Source of the DNA: Hofstenia miamia
Lineage: Eukaryota; Xenacoelomorpha; Acoela; Hofsteniidae
Assembly (NCBI GenBank): GCA_900660155.1
Contig: CABFPE010000146.1
Coordinates: 718,043 to 782,042 of the forward strand
DNA length: 64,000 nt
Direction: 5' to 3'
Below, piece by piece: positions 24,744-34,451 of the stretch. The position numbers and the translations under genes are program-made. The notes under the pieces were generated by a model. The model did not search any database and was not told where the DNA came from. It saw nothing but the letters and a program-made list of their open reading frames with translations. Within the stretch, counting starts at the first letter, position 1; each line of letters starts with the position of its first letter.

Positions 24744-27239
24744 ATGGCTTTGTCTTGTCTTAATCTTGATCTATCCTCTAATTATGTAGATGTCTGTTTT
24801 ATTACTGAGACCTGGTTCGATGAGAGCATATCATCAACATATTGCATCATTCCTGGTTTCAACTGCTTCCGAACCGATCGCACCTATGCCAATTCCAATA
24901 AGAAATCCGGGGGCGGTGTTTGCATTTATATTTGCAACACGATCCTGTGTCGACAGTTGTTTTTTCAAAATTCTTCCTTATACGAATCTGCTTGGTGTGA
25001 GATTCAATTCTCAAACAAGTCATTTCTTCTGTCACTTGTGTACCTTCCTCCAGATCTCACGAGTTCAGTGTCAGACTTTATCATTGAAGATATATCCCAT
25101 GTGTTCGATAGTTTCATGGCCGAGAAACCTTTGACTGTCGGAATTTGTGCCGGTGATTTTAATAACCACAATTACGAGAAACTGCTGCAGTTTAATGCAT
25201 TCAAGCAATTGAACACACTTCCAACAAGAGGGAACTCAGTTCTTGATGTAGTGTTGACTAGTCATTCTAGCTACTTCGCTCGTAGTGATTTGTTTGAACT
25301 GTCTTTTGATTCTGACCACTCATCCGTTCTTTGTATACCAGCTGACAATCCGAAACCAGTTAGAAGAAGCGTGTTCTTCCGCGATATGCGTCAACAAAAC
25401 CTTGATCTAATGCACAACACACTCGCCTCCACAGATTTCAGCTCAGTGTATTGTGGAGACGTCAATCAAGCTCTGGATGCACTCAATGCTATTTTGATAA
25501 GCGCCTTAAATGACACTTGTCCCCTACGGAGAGTTCAGTTGTCGGACCGGGACCCACCATATATGTCGCCCCTCCTGAAAAACCTTCTGAATAAAAAGTC
25601 TCGCTTGTCAAGGAAAAATAACGAGCAACGTTTGAAACAGATCAATGTGAAAATCCAGCAAATCATAGTTGAGAATATTCATAAAATGTCCGCTAAGAAA
25701 GGAAGTCGTGAATGGTGGAAACGTGCCAATTATGTTAGTGGACGGGTCAAATCTGCCAATCCTGTGATGTCATATACACCGGATGAATTGAACGAGAAGT
25801 TTGCCTCTATATCAAGAACTGATACTCCGTACTGCCGCGAAGTCAACACGGTTTTCAATGGGTCTGAGCTGTCCCTTCATCAGGTATATTATGGCCTTTG
25901 TTCACTGAAGAAAACTGCCACTGGCTGCGATGACGTCCCTGCCTCTGTTTTGAAGGATAATGCTCACATCCTTGCCGATCCTGTTCACCACATATGTAAT
26001 CTCAGCCTCAGATCTGGTAAAGTCCCCCAGACATGGAAAGATGCTAATGTTATTCCAGTTCCCAAGAGCTCTTCGCCTTCGTTAAATGATTTCCGACCAA
26101 TTTCTGTTACTCCAGTTCTCGCAAGGATGATGGAGCGTTTGGTTTTCAAGAGCTTCGTGGAGTCTTCGTATTACTTCCATCTTGATTCCAATCAATATGG
26201 ATTCAGACGAATGAGTTCAACGAGTGATGCCCTCATTCGAATGCAAAATCTCTGCCATCAGATGAAAAATCGAGGATATGGTTATGTCCGCATTCTTTCC
26301 TTTGACTTGTCTAAAGCGTTTGATCATGTTGAGCATTCCATGATCTTCGAGGAACTAGATCGTTATAATCTCGATTCTCACATAGTTTCATGGTACAAAG
26401 ATTTTTTAACCAACAGACGTCAGAGAGTCGTTGTTCAAAATGATGCTTCAGACTGGCAATTTATTAATCTCGGTGTTCCCCAAGGAACTGTTATTGGTCC
26501 CATCTTGTTCAACTGCTCCACCAATAATTTGAAAATTCCCGTGCATTTGTCGCATGCAAACTTCTTAGTTAAATTCGCTGATGATAAATATGCTCTCTGC
26601 TTCGGAAAGGATGGCCGAGATGATGCCGATGAAGTTTCAGCCTTTTTGTTTTATTGGTATCACATTAACAAATTCACTGTTAACACGTCAAAATGCAAGG
26701 AAATTGTTGTTTCTCTGAAACACTCAGTGTCTGCCCCTACTAGATCCACAGCTCACTTTGAAAGAGTTACCGAAATGCGCATTCTTGGTTTTTCTATTTC
26801 TAGTAATTTCTGTTTTAAACCTCATATCTCGAAATTAATTACCAAAATCAATCAAGCAATTTATCTCTTATTGAAATTGAAACGCCATAGTTACTCAAGA
26901 AATGAATTAGAGTATGCATACAAATCACTGGTTTTTGGTAACATTAATTATGGCTCTCATCCTTCTGTGTTACAGACAATTGATCACGCGCAGAAAAAAG
27001 CCATCAAGTTTAACATAATAGCTTCATTCCAGCCTATTGCAGAAATTATTATTCAGAAAGACAGGAAATTAATCATGAAAATTCTAAAGAATCCAGATTG
27101 TCACCCATTAGCAGATCTCATACCCTCACGAAGTATCTACAGTGAATCAAGGCTCCGAAACCGGCTTCCTCCAACCATCACGGTGCAGCATTATCAAAAT
27201 CTCTCTATCTTTCCAAATCAGGCGCTTAAATTAAGTTAA
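24744..27239 (+). CDS. LINE ORF2: APE endonuclease and reverse transcriptase
   Basis: ORF2 nicks the target and reverse-transcribes the element RNA. The frame is open from the codon after the ORF1 stop (24672); the first ATG is at 24744. The APE endonuclease shows ITETWF (Glu), a Gly-rich SGGGVCIYI, YLPPDL, GDFNNH and the terminal SDHSSV. The reverse transcriptase shows NDFRPISVTPV, QYGFR, FDLSKAFDHV, GVPQGTVIGPILFN and the FADD catalytic box at about 26573. The conserved endonuclease start (FLLLNAQSLKK) lies between the UGA and the first ATG, so a protein started at that ATG would lack the conserved Asn. No RNase H domain or terminal zinc knuckle is evident. The frame has no internal stop. 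Confidence 0.85.
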   Translation: MALSCLNLDLSSNYVDVCFITETWFDESISSTYCIIPGFNCFRTDRTYANSNKKSGGGVCIYICNTILCRQLFFQNSSLYESAWCEIQFSNKSFLLSLVYLPPDLTSSVSDFIIEDISHVFDSFMAEKPLTVGICAGDFNNHNYEKLLQFNAFKQLNTLPTRGNSVLDVVLTSHSSYFARSDLFELSFDSDHSSVLCIPADNPKPVRRSVFFRDMRQQNLDLMHNTLASTDFSSVYCGDVNQALDALNAILISALNDTCPLRRVQLSDRDPPYMSPLLKNLLNKKSRLSRKNNEQRLKQINVKIQQIIVENIHKMSAKKGSREWWKRANYVSGRVKSANPVMSYTPDELNEKFASISRTDTPYCREVNTVFNGSELSLHQVYYGLCSLKKTATGCDDVPASVLKDNAHILADPVHHICNLSLRSGKVPQTWKDANVIPVPKSSSPSLNDFRPISVTPVLARMMERLVFKSFVESSYYFHLDSNQYGFRRMSSTSDALIRMQNLCHQMKNRGYGYVRILSFDLSKAFDHVEHSMIFEELDRYNLDSHIVSWYKDFLTNRRQRVVVQNDASDWQFINLGVPQGTVIGPILFNCSTNNLKIPVHLSHANFLVKFADDKYALCFGKDGRDDADEVSAFLFYWYHINKFTVNTSKCKEIVVSLKHSVSAPTRSTAHFERVTEMRILGFSISSNFCFKPHISKLITKINQAIYLLLKLKRHSYSRNELEYAYKSLVFGNINYGSHPSVLQTIDHAQKKAIKFNIIASFQPIAEIIIQKDRKLIMKILKNPDCHPLADLIPSRSIYSESRLRNRLPPTITVQHYQNLSIFPNQALKLS

Positions 27240-27453
27240 ATTGATTTTTAAATCTAGATGTTATTTCTTGATTTCTAATTTAAGACTTTTGTTGTTGTTG
27301 TTCTACTATTTGTTTTCAAAAAACTTTTTATTGAATAAAATCATTTACAAATTAAAAATTTAAAACGTAAACTACGAACTAACTAAAATATAGATACATA
27401 ATAGAATATAGTTTCTATATTGTAAGTATAATACAAAAAAATTATTGCCTCTA

Positions 27454-27524
27454 TGATTCGGTGAGATTCGAACTCACATGGTCTGTACAAAGGTACAGCT
27501 GTGTTATTCTTACACTACGAATCA
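27454..27524 (-). ncRNA. tRNA-like sequence B
   Basis: This is copy 2 of sequence A, differing at the acceptor: TGATTCG now pairs perfectly with CGAATCA (7 bp). The D stem, 5-bp anticodon stem with 6-nt loop CCTTTG, and perfect T arm are unchanged. Confidence 0.5.
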
Positions 27525-28159
27525 GAATGTAGATATTGTACAATGCCAATAAGATGTTTCTTATACTTTCACAAAAAAATCGAAAACGAGCATAAAAATA
27601 TATTTATTTCTCTGCAAGAAGATAACCCTTTTTCGCTTTGATTAATTCCATTCCAAAAATTTATAATTATAATTTGGCTATTTGACAGTGACTAGTCATT
27701 GGCGGATGATGCCGTTGGCTGAAAGATCCTACACCGTTCCGACGTAAAATGTTCCAATTTGTCCCTTTAATGTAAATTTGTGGACATTTTGTATAATAAT
27801 GCAAAATTAATAACAGTGATCAATTAGATATTGACGTTTCTGAGAAAATTAGTTTTGGAATTTAGATCGAGAAAAATCGATTTGAGAGTTGCTACTGCTA
27901 ATTTAACGAAATTTCTGTTAGCTGATTTAGATTTACAATGTTAGCGATCGAAAATAAAAATCAATGAAAGAAATTTAATTTGTAATCCACTGAAAAGCTA
28001 CATTTCATAGTTATTTATTTTAATTTCAGCGGTTATCTTCTACTTGTTTTATTACGGAATCGAATTCAAGTTTTCTGTTTATGAACGAACACTACTACCT
28101 AACTATGTCTTGTAGAGTATCGTAATTGATTACAAACTGACGACAGGAAATGCATCCAT

Positions 28160-28248
28160 CCTAGTGTGTATCCTTGAAGAACCTTATATGGTTTTTCATT
28201 GAGGTATGCTCGGACTTAATTGTATTTCAACATTAAAAGGTAAATTTT
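28160..28248. repeat. Dispersed repeat, copy of 19651-19737
   Basis: It starts CCTAGTGTGTATCCTTGAA and shares GTATTTCAACATTAAAAGGT with the copy at 19651. Both are in the same orientation, about 78% similar by eye. Confidence 0.75.
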
Positions 28249-28561
28249 ATGTTAATTGACAGTTTATTGATAAAATAACATGTAGAACGCAAACGAATAT
28301 TAATATCATACAATTGTTTGCAGTATTCGAAATATTTAATCTCATATATGAATAAGGTAGATTTGTTCAGTTAAAAATTATTGGATAAATATTGAAAAAC
28401 ACGAAAATTGCGCTAGTAAACCAATATTGTCTATAACATAATTTCGCTTTATTTGTTAATATCAATTTCAATAATTTTATCTTACATGTAATGCAAACAA
28501 ACAGTAACTATAAAAATATATTTACAGCGTTTGTAACATCTGAATCATTTAATGTTTACGG

Positions 28562-28630
28562 AGATTCGGTAGGAATCTGACCTACTATTTCCATCCATAA
28601 GTATGGCTGTGTTATTTACACTACGAATCT
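28562..28630 (-). ncRNA. tRNA-like sequence C (diverged)
   Basis: The minus strand has a perfect 7-bp acceptor (AGATTCG/CGAATCT), the same D stem (GTGT/ACAC) and a perfect 5-bp T stem (GTAGG/CCTAC). The stem changes relative to A and B are matched on both sides (compensatory), while the anticodon arm is irregular. Paired changes suggest that structure was once maintained. Confidence 0.45.
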
Positions 28631-29006
28631 TCAAGTAAATAAATAAATACTAAAATTAAAATTCGCATTAATATTGACAATACAATGAAAGCGGCAACTA
28701 CTACTAAAAGACTATTAATCAATAATGGAAGTTAACGTAGATGCTATTTAAGTTACGATCTATTTCAAGGTTATTACTACAAACAGTATAAATTACTAAA
28801 CAACAATAACAAAATGGTTCACGAAAGCTCTAACAAATCTATTATCAACCTGAAATTTAATGCTAAATTAATTCTATTCTCAGAATCAGAATCTTCATCA
28901 ATATCTACTTTACCACCTTGGTTAATTTTGCTTTAATATGAAATGTCTATAAATGTACATTAAAGGGACATTTTGGAACATTTTACGTTGGAGCAAATTA
29001 AGTGAT

Positions 29007-29057
29007 GCCCAATTTCTGTACATATGTACAGTTGTGTTTATCTTACACCATGAATCA
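29007..29057 (-). ncRNA. tRNA-like sequence D (5' half only)
   Basis: The minus strand carries TGATTCATGGTGTAAG, a D-stem-like GTGT/ACAC and a CTGTA/TACAG anticodon stem, as in A and B, but no T arm. Confidence 0.35.
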
Positions 29058-29329
29058 GTAGTTAAATCGCTAATACTACAAGAAATTAAATGTGAATTAT
29101 AATCAAATACATTCATTTCGCGCAAAACATTAAGCTTAGTACGAATTTGTTTATAGAAATGCAAAATTTAACACTTTCACTTAAAGAATATTTTGTCATG
29201 TATGCGTTGAAGATGCTACTACGCAAAGCAGAACTCTAGTTGTTCAGTAAATCATGAAATATTACAATTTAAAATTTGAATAACCATTATCATTGGTTGT
29301 GACGTAAATAGAAAATACGACATTGTTGG

Positions 29330-29455
29330 AATACGAAATTATTGGAAACAACGCTATTCGAATAAGATAATATTGAAATACGAAGTTATTGGAATACTAA
29401 ATTAATGGAATACGATATTACTGAAATACGCAGTTATTGGAATACAATTTTAAAA
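29330..29455 (+). repeat. 16-bp minisatellite (direct copy)
   Basis: About eight 16-bp units of the type GGAATACGAAATTATT. The array mirrors 19291-19475 in opposite orientation. Further Ser-free AACTCGAA-type words follow up to about 29790 without strict period. Confidence 0.7.
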
Positions 29456-29898
29456 GAAAATTCAAATTTCCATTATACGAAATTTAAAAATACGACTTTA
29501 AAATACTACCCCATTCACTTGACAGCAGGGTTTTCGAGAATACGATCTCGAATAAGATTGTAAAACTCGGAAGAGAAATTAGCAAAACTCGAACTAAATC
29601 GAAAATCTATTTGAGAATACCTTAAAAATGAAATTATTTTAAATTTCAATTTCTTCATCAATCGGAATTGTTGTAATATGAATGTTTTTTACACTAAAAA
29701 ACTCGATCAAACTCGGAATTTCCTTTATAAAAATACTCTAACATGAACTCGAAGCGTGAACTCGGACCGATTAACTCGAAGTCGACTAGAAACCCTGCTC
29801 CACGGAGTATAAAGTTGCTCAACGGTTGTGTTATTGTAAGTAATATAATGAGTTTTGCTACAAATCCCGAAAATGTACTTAGTTAAAACTGATTTGCA

Positions 29899-29958
<60 letters not shown>

Positions 29959-31430
29959 ACTTTATTTGGCCCATGGTGAGGCATCACGTGAAAATAATTA
30001 GGATCGACAAGTAATACATTTACATTTTACAAAATAGGTACAGGAGATATTCTGATCAAAGTCAATAGTTTTAAGATGTAGAAAATTAAAAAGGCGGCGT
30101 TTGAAAAGAGCATAGGGCAATTGAAATGACAGGTCAGGCATTTGTTCCAGAATGGCATTTGCGTTTACAGCAGAACGGTAAAAGTAAGAGTCACGAGTCT
30201 TGAATTTGCGTGTTCAGTTTAAAAAGTTCCCTGCTCTCAAGTCTGGAGCCACTTTTCCCTTCAGATAGCAGAACATAGTTGGCTACCTCAAGGTCGAATT
30301 TACGTTTGATAAGTGTAAAAGAAGAATGCAAGAATAAATCAGGTGGTAACAAATAGGCAGGGTCTTTAACTGAACGAGTTGAATCTGATATGAACTGGTA
30401 CCGCAAGCCCATTTAAAAACTTTCATTTGGAATTTTTCGAGCTTCTTCAACCAAGTAATATCGGGACACCAAATAAATGAGTTGTACAAAGGAATTGGCT
30501 TGACACAGGCACTATACATTTCTAGTTTCATCCGCAAGGGGGAAGAAAAAGGAATACATCGTTTGACTGCGAACAGAGGCCTTGAGTTTAACTTCGACGT
30601 GGTACCGCCATGATAACGAAGCATCAATGTAAACACCGAGATCTTTGGCGACATTACTGCGCCGAATTTCTTCACCGCAGAGCGTGAGGAAGGTTTTCCA
30701 CACATCAGGCCAGGTGCGCGATTGGATTATATGCGAAAAGAGTATATGTACCAGAGGAGCAAGAGTGCCAGATAAATTTCTAAAAATGAAGGGAGGAATG
30801 CCATCAGCACAGACTGCAGTGGAATCAGGGACACCACGGAGCAGAGTCTCGATTTGATCTGTGGTGATACAAAGATCGGCTAGGAAAATATGTCTTTCGG
30901 TGTTGGCCGAATGAAATTCGAAGGACTCAGGAATATAAACATTGCACAGGAATTTGTTGAACAGATTTGCCTTTGCTCGATCTGTGGATGCGAGCTCACC
31001 ATCTAAGTGTACAGTTGAGGGAAGAGACATGGGTGGATTAAGTTTGCGGAGCAGAGTAAAGCCCTCATTTTTCCCAATGCAGCGCGTTGACTGGACAAGC
31101 ATAAGCTGGTCCAGTTCTATAGAGTTAGATAAATCAAGATGCAATCGCGTTAGTTTGGCAGAACCATCAAAACCAGACATATTGAGTCTCAGTGTCTCGG
31201 TATTGACCTGATTACTTAAATGCACAGAATGACTAGAGAAATAAGACTGCAGAAGTTGTCTTTTCGGGCGTTTTGAGGGAACAGATAATTGAATAGATTG
31301 GTGTAAGATACGATACCACCAGTTAAAGACAAGCGCTGGGTTGCAGAAATAGTAATGTTGTTTATCGGAGTTTCATCCAAATCGATGTATTCCCTTTCGG
31401 TGCGTAGGTGCTATCCAATTTTTATAGTAT
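29899..31430 (-). mobile_element. LINE relic lacking the RT core, with (CTA)n tail
   Basis: The minus-strand frame 31225-30512 starts in the linker after the endonuclease, enters the RT N-terminal region (ADGIPPFIFRNL, SRTWPDVWK), then jumps directly to post-catalytic sequence (RSNVAKDLGVYIDASLSWR). The FADD-bearing RT core is missing through an internal deletion. The thumb/C-terminal part continues in another frame (WLKKLEKFQMKVFKWACG, near 30430). The 3' end is clear: AATAAAGT followed by about 19 CTA units. The copy is also 5'-truncated. It is a different family from the 24-kb LINE. Confidence 0.75.
29900..29959. repeat. (TAG)n microsatellite, LINE tail
   Basis: About 19 to 20 uninterrupted trinucleotides, directly following the AATAAAG of the minus-strand LINE; it is best read as its 3' tail. 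Confidence 0.9.
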
Positions 31431-31499
31431 CATTTGTAATGATAAATTCCCTTCACGCTCAAAAGAATGCTTTGATTTTATAAATAGAATTTATTGCTA

Positions 31500-31722
31500 A
31501 GGGTTTATGTCATCAAGTGTTAAAAATTAATTAGATTTAGGGCTTAGGTCTATAAAATATTTTAAAAATTTAGTTTGTAGGTGTAGGTTCTAGGATTTAG
31601 GTTTACGAAGCGTCAATTGTGACTTGAGTTAGGGCTTAGGTCTATAAAATATTGAAAAATTTAGATTTTAAATTTAGGTTCCAGATATACATACATATAT
31701 GTATATATATATATATATATAT
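31500..31722. repeat. ~100-bp duplication and (TA)n
   Basis: TTAGGGCTTAGGTCTATAAA occurs near 31535 and again near 31632, with similar following sequence (AAATTTAG, then TTTAGGTT). A (TA)n run lies at about 31697-31722. Confidence 0.6.
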
Positions 31723-31894
31723 ATAATAATGAAAAGGCATTAATATCAACTGTTCATTCTGTCTTTCCTTATTCCAAACAGGTGTTTTGCTCTTTGAATT
31801 TAAAAAAATTTGACTAAGTATCTAGCTAACAAATTGGGCTTTAATTTTAAAGAGAATGTTTATTGTTTATTGCAAACAGTGGTACGGAACTTAG

Positions 31895-32060
31895 AAAGCG
31901 CTGGGCGTTATGAAAAACAACATAAAGTGCCAGACGTTTTGAAAAATAACTTAAAAAATGCTGGGCGTTATCAAAAATAACATTAAAAAGTGCTGGGCGT
32001 TATAAAAAATTACTTAGAGCGCTGTGTGTTATGAAAATTAAATTAAAAAGTGAGTGATTA
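31895..32060 (+). repeat. ~31-bp minisatellite
   Basis: Five or so units of about 29-33 bp of the form GTGCTGGGCGTTATNAAAAA followed by A/T-rich sequence. Units differ at several positions, so the array is moderately old. Confidence 0.75.
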
Positions 32061-32288
32061 TTAAACAAATTGCGGCATAATAACGTCATTAAGCGCGGGC
32101 ATTAAAGTGCTGGGGTTGTTTTAAAGATTATACTACAGCAGCTATACGACGTTACTTATCTACCCTCGGATATAATTTCATGGTGTCTTAAGTGTATTAT
32201 AGTAATGACAAGATGGATTGATTTATGAGATAACTCTAGTATTTTGCGGTTACTAAATTGGGCATTACATTAGATTCGTCGCCCTCCT

Positions 32289-33388
32289 ATGCTGTTCAAT
32301 GAAAAAGCTTATATTACCAACCTGTCTTGCCAGTACATTAAATGGTCATTCCTAAAAGAAGCTCTATTTATTACTGTAATGTACATTGGGCAAAGCTTGC
32401 AATTTTTGAAAATATATTTCTCATCCCTTACTGTACACTCTTTGAATAAACTCGAATCTTTCAAACGCCGTTCTGGTCCTTCCGATTTTTCGAAACTCTC
32501 TTCTCTCACAGAAGACGTCATCAACCTCATTGGACTCGACAAAATCTCTTTGCAGTCCAGCTTCTCATCTGGATCTCTTCAAGACATTCTTGCGTTCCCT
32601 TAAGTACAAACCTGACCCCCCAATGTTAAATAGAATCTTCTTTCTGGTCACTCGGATCTCGAAAGAGCTGATCTCTTCAATGCCTATTTCGCCTCGATTT
32701 TTTCTGATCCTGTCTCTCTCTGCCCTGGTCCACCTGCCATCTCCCTGCTGATTCGCCTATGTAACCTTGTCTTCAAGCCCATAATATTTCCCTCATGCTT
32801 AAATCCTACAAGTTGCCTGGTCCTTGCTATCCTTTGTAATTCACGTAAAATCCACTCAACTTCCCTTCTTATCGTCCAAGAGCTATTCTTCCTCGGCTGT
32901 CAATAATCTTTGAGCGCATTGTATTTCGTTACGTGTTCCCTAAAATTCGTCACCTCATCTCTTCTTCTCACCATGGTAACCTTCCGGGTCGTTCTACCAT
33001 CACTAACTTACTCACTTTGATTAAAAAAACTGCTATTTCTTCTTTGATCGTAATGATCCTGATTGCATTTCTAAAGCTTTTGATCGGCTTCCTCATTTTA
33101 TTCTTCTTGACAAATTAAATTTATTTCGCTTTGATGCCAATTTCATCACTCGTTTTTCAATCGTGCTTGTATTGCTGCTAATTACATCTTGACTCTCAAC
33201 CATCAAACAGCCATTCATTTTTCCCCGTCGTCGAGCTTCAAGAAATCTTTGATGTCTTTCCTATTTGCTGAGCCGTTGTCCAACTTCGCCTACTTTTCCA
33301 TCTGCTACTACTTTATCTCTTCTGTCTTCGCTGCATTAACTCTTGACTGGTTTTTATGCTTTTGTAGTGTCTTCCTTTTGCGGCTAAC
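32289..33388 (+). pseudogene. LINE reverse-transcriptase relic
   Basis: Plus-strand fragments include the pre-RT linker (SFKRRSGPSDFSKLSSLTED, near 32460-32520), then YRPRAILPRLSIIFERIVFR (about 32870-32930), HGNLPGRSTITNLLTLI and DCISKAFDRLPHFILLDKL (about 33055-33115). These correspond to RT blocks 1-3, with KAFDR being the usual block A. Frames change several times and no FADD box follows, so the copy is dead and 3'-incomplete. It runs up to a (TA)n tract at 33389-33417. Confidence 0.65.
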
Positions 33389-33417
33389 TAATATATATAT
33401 ATATATATATATATACA
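33389..33417. repeat. (TA)n microsatellite
   Basis: Short TA run at the end of the LINE relic. Confidence 0.9.
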
Positions 33418-33945
33418 TATGTCGCTATGTGCAACTTACAAATTATGTATGTCTTAGATTTGCATAGAATTGTCTTCCAAACTAAGTAAAATATTACCCT
33501 CTCATAAGATAAACAAGACATATTTTTTAATTATGGCCTATAAATAGCTGGTAAGAATAACGGCGATTTTTGGAATTTTTCAAACGTCCTACAGGCCAGT
33601 AATTTCCGACCCGTCTAGTTTATCACTGTCCTATGCATTATAGTGCGTCAAGTTGTATTAATTACACTTTATTGTTTTCAGTGTCATTTAAAAATAAGTA
33701 TTTGTGTTGCTTGTTGATATCATATTAATGTTCAGCATAGAAAATTGATGAACATTGTTTACCATGTTTTATGTAATTTCAAATAAATATATTTTATAAT
33801 TTAATATCAAATAAACATATGAAGTAGTCTGTTTTTTTATTTATGCAAAATTGCTGTAGTTAGGTTACAATGTATTCTTAATTTTTGAGAATTTTACTGT
33901 TTTTCACGCTGTATAATTGCTAGTCTAGTTTTATTATTTTAGTAT
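33418..33945 (+). promoter_or_regulatory. Upstream region of POLR1H
   Basis: CTATAAATAG at 33539-33548 is a plausible TATA box. The pyrimidine-rich run ending TTATTTTAG at 33934-33942, three bases before the ATG, looks like a splice acceptor, so a 5'-UTR intron or a spliced leader is possible. Neither can be confirmed from sequence alone. Confidence 0.3.
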
Positions 33946-34113
33946 ATGAATTATTTTCAAGGAGACGTGAATTTCTGTCCAATATGTGGTGCGATTTTGA
34001 CCTACTGTGCAACTCAAGACATTACATGTAAGCTTTGCAAATCAGTCATACCATTTTCGAATTTGGTTGGAATTGTCAGTGAAAACAATATATCTCTCAA
34101 CACCGATATTAAG
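33946..34113 (+). CDS. POLR1H: RNA polymerase I subunit RPA12, exon 1
   Basis: Exon 1 encodes 56 residues from MNYFQGDVNFCPICG. It carries the N-terminal zinc ribbon: C-x2-C at CPICG and C-x2-C at CKLC (Cys 11, 14, 29 and 32 of the protein). In RNA polymerase I this ribbon sits at the outer side of the enzyme and anchors the small subunit RPA12 (A12.2/ZNRD1). The exon ends ATTAAG-GTACTT, a good 5' splice donor, in phase 0. Together with exon 2 (40504-40689) the protein is 117 residues, close to the 126 of the human protein. The enzyme transcribes rRNA in the nucleolus. Confidence 0.85.
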
Positions 34114-34451
34114 GTACTTAAAACTCAGTGTTGTTTGCTAACAATTATTGAATGTTGCTATTGAAGGTTTCATACATTTGATCAGGGTTGGCAAAAAAGT
34201 GTTTACAAATAACGTTTTAAACTTTTAAAACAATGTTTTTTGCTTTTAGACAGGCCCATCTCAATTTACTAATTTTTTTCTGAAAATACATATAGTAGCA
34301 AACATTGAATTATGATTAATTTATCAATATTTTTTTCGTTGCTTACATGTAAACAAAACGCAAGTTTTACAATTTTTGCTGTAGAAAATCGGATTATTTT
34401 ACAATATTTCCATACAATGCTATATAAATATGAAAGAAAAACATTAAAAAA

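Larger units (their letters stand above)
23953..27300 (+). mobile_element. Apparently intact non-LTR retrotransposon (LINE)
   Basis: The boundaries come from comparison with the empty copy at 20953-20970. The element begins TTGTTATTACACAG, has only about 44 bp before ORF1, carries ORF1 (224 aa) and an endonuclease/RT ORF2, and ends in a (TTG)n-type tail near 27288-27300. Comparison with the empty site shows no clear target duplication and perhaps loss of two bases. Both reading frames are open, so this copy looks young and may be mobile. ORF1 and ORF2 share one frame across a single UGA. Confidence 0.85.
23318..27730. repeat. ~1.1-kb repeat unit, copy 2, split by a LINE
   Basis: 23318-23952 matches 20162-20960, and 27301-27730 matches 20963-21428 apart from a small deletion near 27605. 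The LINE 23953-27300 lies between. The two copies together give an empty and a filled version of one site. The right end GGCTGAAAGATCCT lies a few bases from the left inverted repeat of another element (27736-28994). Confidence 0.75.
27736..28994. mobile_element. Non-autonomous DNA transposon, ~1.26 kb with ~55-bp TIRs
   Basis: The left end has ACGTAAAATGTTCCAA then TGTCCCTTTAATGTA and GACATTT. The same series appears inverted at 28930-28994, with about nine mismatches over about 55 bp. The interior has no transposase, but contains the CCTAGTGTG repeat (28160-28248) and tRNA-like sequence C. No target duplication could be defined, so the superfamily is open. It sits directly next to the end of the ~1.1-kb repeat. 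Confidence 0.7.

Noticed and set aside
21119-27524. Calling the tRNA-like sequences functional tRNA genes
   Set aside because: Six-nucleotide anticodon loop, D loop without GG, and location inside repeats argue against decoding tRNAs.
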